DNA from: CAYYBZ01 sp964470285 [NCBI: uncultured Oligoflexia bacterium] | GTDB taxonomy: Bacteria; Bdellovibrionota_G; CAYYBZ01 | Length of the DNA stretch: 9,105 bases | Direction: 5' to 3' | Assembly: GCA_964470285.1 (NCBI GenBank) | Contig: CAYYBZ010000026.1 | Span: 1-9,105 of the forward strand | In this document: positions 1-6,755 of the stretch, one piece after another | Layout of the letters: every line of letters begins with the position of its first letter | Position numbering within the stretch: the first letter of the stretch is position 1 | The notes under the pieces: generated by a model | Told to the model about the DNA's origin: nothing | Seen by the model: the letters and a program-made list of their open reading frames with translations, nothing else | Databases searched by the model: none | Translations under genes and position numbers: made by a program

Positions 1-38
1 ATTGCGTCTCCTGAATCGCTTGCGGCAACGTTGACTTC
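1..38 (-). pseudogene. In-frame continuation of the repeat lipoprotein beyond its stop codon (partial)
   Basis: Read on the minus strand in the same frame as the lipoprotein gene, the bases immediately after the TAA at 39-41 encode EVNVAASDSGDA and then run off the window. This matches the opening of the protein's own repeat unit (VAMSNSGDAM, VAMGDNGDAV), and the spacing from the previous repeat is about the usual 57 residues. The simplest reading is that the repeat domain once continued and was cut by a nonsense mutation, or that the TAA is a sequence error. Only 12 codons are visible, so the extent of the lost part is unknown. Confidence 0.6.
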
Positions 39-1664
39 TTAAGTTCCGTCTTTTTGGCCGGCAAACGGGGTGATATAATCAAAGGGGCTTGACGGAACCG
101 TCCATGAGCCGTTTCTGTATTCAGCCAGATAGGTGTGATAATATCCTGCGTAATCGCTGCCTTCCCATGCAACTATCTTATTGCCGTTATTGTCCACGGC
201 GTTTTTAGCGTAATAGCCGTAGGTGTCTGCAGGAGTTAAATTGTCGTCAAGGCTGGCGGGTTTAATCCATGAGCCGTTAACATATTCCGCTTTGAATATG
301 GAATCATAATCATAGAGATCATACTGATTCCATGTTACAAGGGCGTTTCCGAAATCATTCATTGAAAGCTGAATGCTGTATGCATCGTCACCGTCAACGG
401 AGGGGTAATTTAATGCGGACCATTCATCTCTTGGATGATACCACATGCCTCCTCTATAATGACTTACGTATGGCGAATTATTTCCGTCATAATCATCGCA
501 GAAATAGGCAACCATTGCATCGCCGCTATTGGACATTGCAACACGGTTGCTTGAACAATTATCCCCGTTGTCAAAACTTATAAAATCCGAACGGTTGACC
601 GGATGAGTCCATGCACCGCCTCTATATTCACTGATAAATACCATATCGTCGTTGTCGTCATTGTCCTGAAGCCATGCTATTATGGCATTTCCGTTGTCAT
701 CCATGGCACATTCCGGATTTCCCGTTGCATCGTCACCTTCGGGGCTTATATGACCGGTAAGTAGATCGGGAACTGCACTCCATGCACCGTCTCTGTATTC
801 TCTTAAATAAATCATATCGTCGGCTACACCGTCATACTGTCTCCAGGTAACGATTGTATTGCCCGAATTGTCCATGCATACATGGAATGTTTTGACGTCT
901 TCTCCGGCCGGGCTGAAATTATCGGTAGATATGTCCGTCGGATGTGTCCATGCGCCGTTTCTATACTCACTTACGAGTAATGTGTTGTCGTCGTTATGAT
1001 CGTCCTGAATCCAGGCAACGACTGCATCACCGTTATCACCCATTGCAACCTTTGCCGGACGACTTATTACAGGCTTATCAGTTGTAGCGTCAGTGCCTGT
1101 AACAAGATCACCCCAATCACCGGGGCTCATGAAATCGGAACAGTCGGCAGGATGAGTCCATACACCGTCTCTGTATTCACTTTTGTAAACCCTTAAAAAA
1201 TCATCGTTTGGGTGACCGTCATTCTGGGTCCAGACTACAACTGCGTTGCCGTCGGAATCCATTGCCACCTTGGGCGGATCGTCAACACTGCCTTCGCACA
1301 CAGGGCTTATGAAATCAAACAGATCGACCGGGTGAAACCACTTTTTACCGCGGCAGTCGACTCCGACAATCGCATTGTTGTCACCTATCGTTCCGGAAGC
1401 GTCCGTAACAGTACAGGTCAGGCTTGTGGGAGCCGTCAGTATTGTAACTTCGTACGTATTATCCTTTTCAATCATTGTACTAAACACGTATGTTCCGTCT
1501 TCGGATACCGTCAAATTATCGGCGCTGTTGTTCTGAAGAATCATCGTACCGGTCAAACCCTCAACGATGACATTCACAAGATGCTTGTTGCTGTCGCATG
1601 ATACAAATGCAAAAATCAGAAGCACCAGAAGAGCCGCCCTCCATTTCATTAAAATTTCCTTCAT
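39..1664 (-). CDS. Predicted repeat-containing lipoprotein, probably truncated by an in-frame stop
   Basis: The 541-aa protein begins with a short basic stretch, a hydrophobic core (about residues 9-20) and FVSC, a plausible lipobox with the lipidated Cys at 23. It is therefore likely an envelope-anchored lipoprotein. The start at 1664 has an AGGAGAGAG SD about 7 nt upstream. Residues about 27-105 form a small Ig-like domain (GLTGTMILQNNSADNLTV) of a type common at the N-terminus of secreted bacterial repeat proteins. Residues 133-541 are seven repeats of about 53-73 aa, each opening with VAMD-x-x-GNAVVxW and carrying EYRDGxWTHP midway and an ISP-like turn. These look like beta-propeller blades, which is an inference. 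The downstream bases continue the repeat in frame, so the product is probably shortened. No enzymatic motif is visible; ligand binding or a surface role is possible but unproven. Confidence 0.8.
   Translation of the reverse strand: MKEILMKWRAALLVLLIFAFVSCDSNKHLVNVIVEGLTGTMILQNNSADNLTVSEDGTYVFSTMIEKDNTYEVTILTAPTSLTCTVTDASGTIGDNNAIVGVDCRGKKWFHPVDLFDFISPVCEGSVDDPPKVAMDSDGNAVVVWTQNDGHPNDDFLRVYKSEYRDGVWTHPADCSDFMSPGDWGDLVTGTDATTDKPVISRPAKVAMGDNGDAVVAWIQDDHNDDNTLLVSEYRNGAWTHPTDISTDNFSPAGEDVKTFHVCMDNSGNTIVTWRQYDGVADDMIYLREYRDGAWSAVPDLLTGHISPEGDDATGNPECAMDDNGNAIIAWLQDNDDNDDMVFISEYRGGAWTHPVNRSDFISFDNGDNCSSNRVAMSNSGDAMVAYFCDDYDGNNSPYVSHYRGGMWYHPRDEWSALNYPSVDGDDAYSIQLSMNDFGNALVTWNQYDLYDYDSIFKAEYVNGSWIKPASLDDNLTPADTYGYYAKNAVDNNGNKIVAWEGSDYAGYYHTYLAEYRNGSWTVPSSPFDYITPFAGQKDGT
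42..1268 (-). repeat. Seven tandem ~57-aa protein repeats in the lipoprotein
   Basis: Repeat units begin at about residues 133, 206, 262, 319, 375, 433 and 489, with lengths of 73, 56, 57, 56, 58, 56 and 53+ residues. The consensus is [VCL]AMDxxGNAxVxW, an acidic Asp/Asn-rich loop, then a SEYRDGxWTHP segment, then an ISPxGDD-type linker. The first unit has an insertion of about 16 residues in its last linker. The copies are clearly diverged at protein level, so this is an old structural repeat rather than a recent DNA duplication. The blade-like spacing suggests a beta-propeller, with the seventh blade cut short by the TAA. Confidence 0.8.
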
Positions 1665-2008
1665 CTTTTCTCTCTCCTTTTTTAAGTTACTTTAGGTTAG
1701 TAAAAATAATTTATCCTTTGAACCGGCCGGACTAATACTGAAAGAATTGCTTAAAAAATGAAAAGCCGCCCCGGCGGGAAAAAGAATGGAATAATCATTC
1801 ATATTAAATGAATTGTAATAAGAAAAATTTTTCAAACGTGAAATCACTCTATTATAAATGTTATGAGAAACTTTTTTTGTTAAAATAAATAAACCAATGG
1901 ATATATGAGTTTATAAAACCAGTCAAGGGTAAAATATATATAACTAAGTTTACTTTTGACCAAACCGCCTAACAATCTTTAACGTGTTGCGGTATTTCTT
2001 TGTTGCAC
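1665..2008. other. AT-rich intergenic region without a gene
   Basis: No convincing coding frame or RNA gene is visible in these 344 bases. The stretch lies upstream of the lipoprotein gene and downstream of the hydrolase gene, both on the minus strand, so it should hold a promoter for the first and an end for the second. I could not pick out a good sigma70 pair. A small GC-rich palindrome, CCGCCCCGGCGG at 1766-1777, is followed on the minus strand by CTTTTCATTTTTT and could be a weak terminator. A 6-bp inverted repeat (ATTCAT/ATGAAT) lies at 1797-1813. Confidence 0.5.
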
Positions 2009-2800
2009 TTATGTGTTGAGGAAATTTTTTATAATTTCATTAAACTCTAAATCCTTTTCCCAGTGCATCGCATGAGAACCTTTACTCATAATCTTTAGTT
2101 TGCTAGAAGAAATAACGCTTGACAGCATCTCAGAAGCCTCTCTGGGTATAAGCTTGTCAATTTCGCCGCATAGTATCAATGTTTGAGAGGCAATATTTTT
2201 AAGCTTGTCATGCGAATTATGAATCTGAGTTGCGGCAATTTGGTTTATCAGGCCGATTTTTGAGAAATTTTCCAAATTGCTTTCAATCATTGCCCTTAGA
2301 ATTTCAGGATTATTTTTTATAAAATCATCCGAAAGAACGAGTCTTGTAAAAAAATCTATGGCCTTTTCCTTGGAAAAGGATTTTATCAATTCATTCGAAT
2401 AATTTTTTCTTACAAAATTTTTTACGGAAGCCAGCGGCTTTGAATAAGTATTTACCAGGACCAGTTTCTTTATTGTCTCGGGAAACTTAAGTGCAAGCAT
2501 TTGGGCAATCATTCCGCCCATAGATACGCCTACAACGTGTGCCTTTTTAATTTTGAGATGATCAAGCAGGGATTTTGCATCGCGCGCCATTACAGATGTT
2601 GTATACGGAGTAATGGGTTTTGAGCTTTTTCCGCATCCGCGATTGTCAAAAACTATTACCCTGTTAGTTTTTTTGAAGAACTCTATCTGTTTTTTCCAAC
2701 CTGAATGATCAACGATTAAACCCATGATGAATAATATGGGCTCGCCCTTTCCATAGGTTTTATAAAAAAGCTTTATTCCGTTTACATTAATCGTCGGCAT
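2009..2800 (-). CDS. Alpha/beta hydrolase (3-oxoadipate enol-lactonase-like fold family)
   Basis: This 263-aa protein has the length and order of a single-domain alpha/beta hydrolase. The nucleophile elbow GVSMGG places the catalytic Ser at 93. LCGEIDKLIP places the acid Asp at 215, and GSHAMHWEKD places the catalytic His at 243. The opening (NVNGIKLFYKTYGKGEPILFIMG) and the strand FDNRGCGKS are typical of PcaD-like and related esterases, so the fold call is safe but the substrate is not predictable. It has no signal peptide and is probably cytoplasmic. The ATG at 2800 fits the family N-terminus, yet the 18 bases before it show no SD site. Hairpin element A begins directly upstream, so the leader may have been altered. 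The gene diverges from the DJ-1-like gene. Confidence 0.88.
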   Translation of the reverse strand: MPTINVNGIKLFYKTYGKGEPILFIMGLIVDHSGWKKQIEFFKKTNRVIVFDNRGCGKSSKPITPYTTSVMARDAKSLLDHLKIKKAHVVGVSMGGMIAQMLALKFPETIKKLVLVNTYSKPLASVKNFVRKNYSNELIKSFSKEKAIDFFTRLVLSDDFIKNNPEILRAMIESNLENFSKIGLINQIAATQIHNSHDKLKNIASQTLILCGEIDKLIPREASEMLSSVISSSKLKIMSKGSHAMHWEKDLEFNEIIKNFLNT

Positions 2801-2818
2801 TTAGATAGGGAATATATC

Positions 2819-2893
2819 ATAAAAATTCATCGGTTACTTTTTCTTTCGCTGAAACCCGCTTAGGCTCAGAAAAAGTATCCGATGAATTTTTAT
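2819..2893 (+). repeat. Hairpin element A (conserved loop, self-complementary arms)
   Basis: The left arm is 2819-2844 and the right arm 2868-2893: 26 bp with a single T-T mismatch (2834/2878). The arms begin ATAAAAATTCA and end TACTTTTTCT next to the loop. The 23-nt spacer at 2845-2867 starts TTCGCT and contains AAACCCGCTTAGGC, the segment shared with elements B and C. It lies between two divergent genes, 18 bp from the hydrolase start codon, which is not where an ordinary terminator is expected. The strand given is the orientation in which the core reads AAACCC. Confidence 0.9.
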
Positions 2894-3020
2894 ACATTTT
2901 CAATATTCAAACCGAATTGCATTCAAACGAACAGATTTCTTAAAAGGGCTACTTGCAATTTAAACAACTCAATGATAGTAAATTTCTGGAAATGCTCACC
3001 TTTAGGAGAGAGGAGTACAA

Positions 3021-3656
3021 ATGAGGATAAGAATTCCAGCATTGTTAATTACACTTTCTCTATTGTTCATCTTTATTCAGTCAAACGCTTTTTGCGGGCA
3101 AAAACTTAAAAGTAAAAAGGGAGGAAATATGCTTAAAGGAAAAAGTGTCGCCATGATAATTGCATCGGACAAATTTCGTGATGAGGAATATCAAAAACCA
3201 AGAGCAATTTTTGAAAAAGAGGGAGCAAGCATAACCGTTTTCAGCTCCTCATTAAATGAATCGACCGGAATGCTCGGAGCAAAAGCAAAACCAGATAAAT
3301 TGATAAAAGATCTTAACGTAGATAATTTCGATGCTGTTGTTTTTGTGGGCGGTATGGGTTCAAGCGAATACTGGGACGATAAAACCGCGCATGACATTGC
3401 AAAGAAAAGCGTTGAAAAGGGTAAAATTCTTTCAGCTATTTGCATAGCTCCCGTTACTTTGGCAAATGCCGGTGTTTTAAAGGGTAAAAAGGGAACAGTC
3501 TGGACAGACGATAAGGGAGACATAAAAAAGAAGTTTACATCAAAGGGCGTGAATTACACGGGCAAAACAGTAGAAATCGATGGAAAAATTATTACCGGTA
3601 ACGGCCCGGACGCTGCCGAAGAATTCGGCAAAGCCATTGTAAATTCCCTAAAATAA
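3021..3656 (+). CDS. DJ-1/PfpI family protein with optional signal peptide
   Basis: This is a 211-aa protein of the DJ-1/PfpI (class I glutamine amidotransferase-like) superfamily. The nucleophile elbow reads SAICIAP with Cys141. The acidic partner is expected in KFRDEEY (Glu55 or Glu56), and the family ending TGNGPDAAEEFG is present. The residue after the Cys is Ile rather than the His of PfpI-type proteases, so a DJ-1/YajL-like chaperone, deglycase or redox role is more likely than proteolysis; this is inference. From 3021 the protein starts with a signal peptide (MRIRIPALLITLSLLF, probable cleavage after SNA at residue 23), preceded by an AGAGAGGAG SD site. A second ATG at 3129 (residue 37) starts exactly where the family domain begins and has its own GGGAGG SD. 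Both exported and cytoplasmic forms are therefore possible. No clear terminator follows. Confidence 0.88.
   Translation: MRIRIPALLITLSLLFIFIQSNAFCGQKLKSKKGGNMLKGKSVAMIIASDKFRDEEYQKPRAIFEKEGASITVFSSSLNESTGMLGAKAKPDKLIKDLNVDNFDAVVFVGGMGSSEYWDDKTAHDIAKKSVEKGKILSAICIAPVTLANAGVLKGKKGTVWTDDKGDIKKKFTSKGVNYTGKTVEIDGKIITGNGPDAAEEFGKAIVNSLK
3119..3131 (+). promoter_or_regulatory. Internal ribosome binding site and start codon in the DJ-1-like gene
   Basis: GGGAGG at 3119-3124 stands four bases before an in-frame ATG at 3129-3131. Starting here gives a 175-aa protein lacking the signal peptide, beginning MLKGKSVAMIIA, which is the normal start of a cytoplasmic DJ-1/PfpI domain. The upstream ATG at 3021 also has a good SD. 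The two sites could make two differently located products from one gene, or the internal site may be the ancestral start before a signal peptide was acquired. Confidence 0.6.
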
Positions 3657-3713
3657 TATTTTTTAGCTTTTTGTAGCGGAAGGGTTTAATTATTAGGTAT
3701 CATCCGACTTTGC

Positions 3714-3741
3714 TTGACCGGAATTTTTAGTCTTATATAAT
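3714..3741 (+). promoter_or_regulatory. Sigma70-type promoter of the dehydrogenase/hydro-lyase/ALDH operon
   Basis: TTGACC (3714-3719) and a perfect TATAAT (3736-3741) are separated by 16 bp. Transcription would start near 3748, leaving a leader of about 30 nt before the ATG at 3778. This rules out the TTG at 3745 as the translation start. Confidence 0.7.
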
Positions 3742-3777
3742 GCTTTGCGCTTTATACAAATGACGGAGGATACCCTT

Positions 3778-4896
3778 ATGGCCAAGTATAAAATCGCATG
3801 GATGCCCGGTGACGGAGTCGGTAACGATGTCATGGAGGCAACAAAGATAGTTCTTGATAAACTAAAGCTCGATGCACAGTACGTTCACGCAGATATTGGC
3901 TGGGAATTCTGGTGCAAGGAAGGCAATCCCCTGCCTGACCGTACACTTGAATTGCTGAAGAAAACAGACTGCGCCCTCTTCGGGGCGATTACCTCAAAAC
4001 CCAAAGATGAAGCGGCTTTGGAGCTATGTCCAGAATTGAAAGATAAAGGGCTTACATATTTCAGCCCTATAGTCAGATTAAGGCAGGAGTTCAAGCTTCA
4101 TACAAATTTAAGACCCTGCAAAGCCTTTAAGGGAAATCCTCTGAACTATAAAGACGATATTGATCTTGTGGTTTTCAGAGAAAACACAGAGGGTTTATAT
4201 TCAGGCGTTGAATTTCATCCCGTTCCAAAAGATGTTCGTGATGTTTTATTGAAAAATCATCCCAAAATGAAGAGATTCGGTGATGTGCCCCTGGATGAGA
4301 TGGCTATTTCCACGAGGATTATGACAAAAAAGGGAAGCTCAAGCATTGTCACCCAGGCATTTGAGTACGCCAAAAAGAAGAAATATAAAAAAGTCACACT
4401 TGTCGAAAAGCCGAACGTTTTAAGGGAAACAGGCGGCCTGATAACAAAAGAAGCCAGAAGAATCGCCAAAGATTATCCCGGAATTGAATTTGACGAGGCG
4501 AATATAGATGCAATGTGTATGTGGCTTATAAAGAATCCGGAAAACTATCAAGTATTGGTTGCAGAGAACATGTTCGGAGATATTATTTCAGATCTTTGCG
4601 CTCAACTTGTCGGCGGACTGGGCTTTGCATCATCGGGAAATATAGGCGACAACTACGCGGTTTTTGAACCGACTCACGGCTCGGCACCCAAATACGCAGG
4701 CCAGTACAAGGTAAATCCGATGGCCATGATGCTTACAGGCGTTTTAATGCTTGAATGGCTAGGAGAAAAGGAACTTTCCAAAAGACTCGAAAACGCGATT
4801 GCCAAAGTTATAGAAGAGGGGAAAGTCAGAACTTACGACATGGGCGGTAAGAACACATCTCTTGAAGTAGCTGAGGAAGTGTCTAAAAATCTATAG
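3778..4896 (+). CDS. Isocitrate/isopropylmalate dehydrogenase family enzyme, probably NADP-type isocitrate dehydrogenase
   Basis: The 372-aa enzyme is a beta-decarboxylating dehydrogenase that oxidises and decarboxylates a 2-hydroxy acid such as isocitrate to a 2-oxo acid. The ATG at 3778 has a GGAGG SD 8 nt upstream. Compared with E. coli Icd from memory, the substrate residues Ser113, Arg119, Arg129, Arg153, Tyr160 and Lys230 correspond to Ser96, Arg102, Arg112, Arg134, Tyr141 and Lys211. The metal-binding Asp residues correspond to Asp244, Asp268 and Asp272. RENTEGLYSG is isocitrate-type rather than isopropylmalate-type. In HGSAPKYAGQYKVNP the Lys305, Tyr306 and Val312 match the E. coli NADP determinants Lys344, Tyr345 and Val351; Tyr353 matches Tyr391, but the Arg395 position is Gly. 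Asn115 of E. coli is replaced by Ile. Homoisocitrate or a related substrate is the main alternative. It heads a four-gene operon. Confidence 0.88.
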   Translation: MAKYKIAWMPGDGVGNDVMEATKIVLDKLKLDAQYVHADIGWEFWCKEGNPLPDRTLELLKKTDCALFGAITSKPKDEAALELCPELKDKGLTYFSPIVRLRQEFKLHTNLRPCKAFKGNPLNYKDDIDLVVFRENTEGLYSGVEFHPVPKDVRDVLLKNHPKMKRFGDVPLDEMAISTRIMTKKGSSSIVTQAFEYAKKKKYKKVTLVEKPNVLRETGGLITKEARRIAKDYPGIEFDEANIDAMCMWLIKNPENYQVLVAENMFGDIISDLCAQLVGGLGFASSGNIGDNYAVFEPTHGSAPKYAGQYKVNPMAMMLTGVLMLEWLGEKELSKRLENAIAKVIEEGKVRTYDMGGKNTSLEVAEEVSKNL

Positions 4897-4916
4897 CGGT
4901 ACACGGTTAACAAATA

Positions 4917-6155
4917 ATGGGAAAAACAGTAATAGAGAAAATTATTTTTAACCATACAAATGATGAAGTGTCTCCGGGTAAAATTATCTGGCTGGATTTA
5001 GATATTAGGTCTGCAAGAGATTTTGCAGGGGCAAAAGTTGTTAAAAACTTTGAAAAAGAATTTAAAGATTCTCGGGTAGAAGATAGTGAAAAAACATTTT
5101 TCACATTTGACTGCCAGGCTCCTGCCAACACGATAGGTTATGCAAACAATCAGCATCTTTGCAGAAAATTTGCTATCAAACAGGGAATAAAGGTTTACGA
5201 TGTCGATTCCGGAATCGGTTCGCATGTCATGATAGATGAAGGACTCGCAGTTCCCGGGGCAACCGTTGTAGGAACGGATAGTCACTTAAACATTATGGGA
5301 GCAGTAGGTTGTTTCGGCCAGGGCATGGGAGATCAGGACATTGCCGTTACATTTAAAATGGGCAAAACGTGGTTTGAGGTCCCGGAAACAATAAAGATAA
5401 ATATCAAAGGGGATCTTAATTACCCCGCCCTTCCCAAGGACCTTATCCTTTTTATCCTTAAACATCTGGGGCCTTCAGGGGCACTTGGAAAATCCGTTGA
5501 AATTTGCGGCAGTGCAGTTGATTCGCTCTCTTTAGACGGAAGAATTACGGTTTCTTCGATGGCCACAGAAATGGGTGCGATAGCAGCTTTTATTGCGCCT
5601 GATGATAACATTATGAATTCCGTCCGCAAAGGCGGTAAGGCAACTCCTGAAAAAATCACGGCGGATCCTGATGCAAAATATATTGAGACAATTGTCATTG
5701 ATATAACAGGCTTAAAACCCCAGGCGGCACTTCCCGGAAATCCGGCAAATGTTAAAAGTGTTGATGAAATAAGAAATGTAAAAGTTGATTCGGTGTTTAT
5801 AGGATCCTGCACAAACGGCAGGCTTGAGGATATGAAAGCCGCCCTTAAAGTTATTGAGGGTAAACAAATCAAAGAAGGTGTAATGGCCAAAATTGTTCCG
5901 GCAACCAAAAAAATATACGGCGCAATGCTCAAACTTGGAATGATAGAAAAGTTTTTTAATGCGGGTTTCATCGTTTCAAACCCGGGATGCGGGGGATGCG
6001 CTGCAGGCCAGATAGGGATGACGGGTACGGGTGAGGTCCAGCTTTCTACATCCAACAGAAACTTTACGGGTAAACAGGGTGACGGAGATACTTACCTGGT
6101 AAGTCCGGCTACGGCGGCCATTTCTGCTGTTACCGGTGAAATTACTTCACCATAA
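4917..6155 (+). CDS. Aconitase/3-isopropylmalate dehydratase (LeuC-like) large subunit
   Basis: This 412-aa protein is the large subunit of a two-part [4Fe-4S] hydro-lyase that isomerises a hydroxy tri- or dicarboxylic acid by dehydration and rehydration. The three cluster cysteines are Cys298 (GSCTNG), Cys358 and Cys361 (NPGCGGC). Also present are GTDSH (Asp121-Ser122-His123), His103, Glu218 and STSNRNF (Asn380-Arg381). Two normally very conserved positions differ. The DH pair near residue 65 (aconitase Asp100-His101) is Asp65-Cys66, and the Arg of GRQG/GRND (aconitase Arg452) is Lys386. The length fits archaeal/bacterial LeuC-HacA types. The start 20 bp after the dehydrogenase gene lacks a clear SD, so translation may depend on coupling. 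Beside an isocitrate-type dehydrogenase, aconitase is the likeliest role; homoaconitase, isopropylmalate isomerase or dimethylmaleate hydratase remain possible. Confidence 0.88.
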   Translation: MGKTVIEKIIFNHTNDEVSPGKIIWLDLDIRSARDFAGAKVVKNFEKEFKDSRVEDSEKTFFTFDCQAPANTIGYANNQHLCRKFAIKQGIKVYDVDSGIGSHVMIDEGLAVPGATVVGTDSHLNIMGAVGCFGQGMGDQDIAVTFKMGKTWFEVPETIKINIKGDLNYPALPKDLILFILKHLGPSGALGKSVEICGSAVDSLSLDGRITVSSMATEMGAIAAFIAPDDNIMNSVRKGGKATPEKITADPDAKYIETIVIDITGLKPQAALPGNPANVKSVDEIRNVKVDSVFIGSCTNGRLEDMKAALKVIEGKQIKEGVMAKIVPATKKIYGAMLKLGMIEKFFNAGFIVSNPGCGGCAAGQIGMTGTGEVQLSTSNRNFTGKQGDGDTYLVSPATAAISAVTGEITSP

Positions 6156-6174
6156 ATATAACGGGTGATGTTTT

Positions 6175-6702
6175 ATGCGTAACAAAACAGTAAAAGGCAG
6201 GGCTTTTTTGATAAAAGATACACAAGAAAAGTACCTTGATAATGTTGATACGGATATGATTTTTCATAATTCTCATCTGCATATTACCGACATAGACGAG
6301 ATGGGAAAACATGCTTTCGGAAATCTGAAGGGACATGAAGATTTTCCGACAAAAGTTAAAAAGGGAGACATCGTTTTTATAGGTGAAAACTTCGGCTCCG
6401 GATCTTCAAGACAGCAGGCAGTAGACTGCTTTACGGCTCTGGGAGTAAAAGCCATTATTGCAAAATCATTCGGAGCAATCTATAAGAGAAACGCAATTAA
6501 TTCCGGTATGCCTATTTTTGCCTGCTCCGAACTCGATAAAATACCAGTCAATAATTCAGATGAGATAAAATTTGATTTCGAATCCGGTGAGATAAAAAAC
6601 TCTAGCGGGGAAACGCTTGGCAAAACTCAGCCCATGAATAAAGTGCAAACGGATATATATGAAGCCGGCGGAATATTTAAATATGCAAAAAAACTAACCT
6701 GA
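6175..6702 (+). CDS. Aconitase/3-isopropylmalate dehydratase (LeuD-like) small subunit
   Basis: This 175-aa swivel-domain partner of the preceding large subunit starts 19 bp after it, with a modest GGGTGA site. It has NVDTDMI (residues 23-29, usual NIDTD). The substrate-carboxylate motif GSGSSRQQA has Ser77, Ser78 and Arg79, equivalent to aconitase Ser642-Ser643-Arg644. The loop that sets substrate choice in this family, usually ARYL followed by variable residues (Arg in homoaconitase, Val-Tyr or similar in isopropylmalate isomerase), reads NSHLHIT at 32-38. It has no Arg and carries His at two unusual places. Size and the SRQQAVDCF variant fit the archaeal-type LeuD/HacB group. The product should assemble with the large subunit in the cytoplasm; the exact substrate is undecided. 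Confidence 0.88.
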   Translation: MRNKTVKGRAFLIKDTQEKYLDNVDTDMIFHNSHLHITDIDEMGKHAFGNLKGHEDFPTKVKKGDIVFIGENFGSGSSRQQAVDCFTALGVKAIIAKSFGAIYKRNAINSGMPIFACSELDKIPVNNSDEIKFDFESGEIKNSSGETLGKTQPMNKVQTDIYEAGGIFKYAKKLT

Positions 6703-6707
6703 AAGAA

Positions 6708-6739
6708 TCTGTCATTGTTAGAAACATGGCAATGACGGG
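6708..6739 (+). promoter_or_regulatory. RNA hairpin abutting the ALDH ribosome binding site
   Basis: GTCATTG (6711-6717) pairs perfectly with CAATGAC (6730-6736). Allowing G-U pairs, the stem extends to about 13 bp (6708-6720 with 6727-6739) around the loop GAAACA. It ends one base before the AAGGAG SD of the aldehyde dehydrogenase and has no T-run, so it is not a terminator. It might tune translation, serve as a processing site, or separate expression of the last gene from the first three. Confidence 0.5.
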
Positions 6740-6740
6740 G

Positions 6741-6755
6741 AAGGAGAAACAAATG
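6741..6755 (+). promoter_or_regulatory. Ribosome binding site fixing the ALDH start
   Basis: AAGGAG at 6741-6746 lies six bases before the ATG at 6753-6755. An in-frame ATG at 6726 has no SD and lies at the edge of the hairpin loop, so 6753 is the better start; it also gives the usual YKNFIDGKW family opening. Confidence 0.8.

Noticed and set aside
1212-1601. Plus-strand open frame of 129 codons opposite the lipoprotein
   Set aside because: It is antisense to a protein with clear internal repeats and a lipobox; no ribosome site or recognisable motif.
1766-1777. GC-rich palindrome as a firm terminator of the hydrolase gene
   Set aside because: The stem is only 4-5 bp and it is more than 230 bp from the hydrolase stop; mentioned only as a weak possibility.
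2819-2893. Hairpin A as a simple intrinsic terminator
   Set aside because: It lies between divergent genes, and the shared loop sequence with B and C is not needed for termination. A secondary terminator-like effect of the A/T-rich stem cannot be excluded.
2953-2981. Possible promoter for the DJ-1-like gene (TTGCAA with GATAGT or TAGTAA)
   Set aside because: The -10 match is poor and the spacing is 15 or 17 depending on choice; not better than chance in AT-rich DNA.
3745-3777. TTG start giving an 11-residue N-terminal extension of the dehydrogenase
   Set aside because: It lies about at or before the predicted transcription start, has no SD, and the ATG at 3778 has GGAGG and the family N-terminus.
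5420-6055. Long minus-strand open frame (211 codons) inside the large hydro-lyase subunit gene
   Set aside because: It is a shadow of the well-supported plus-strand gene: low-complexity Ser/Pro/Ile-rich composition, no SD and no family likeness.
6726-6752. Earlier ATG for the aldehyde dehydrogenase
   Set aside because: There is no SD and it lies within the hairpin; the ATG at 6753 is preceded by AAGGAG at ideal spacing.
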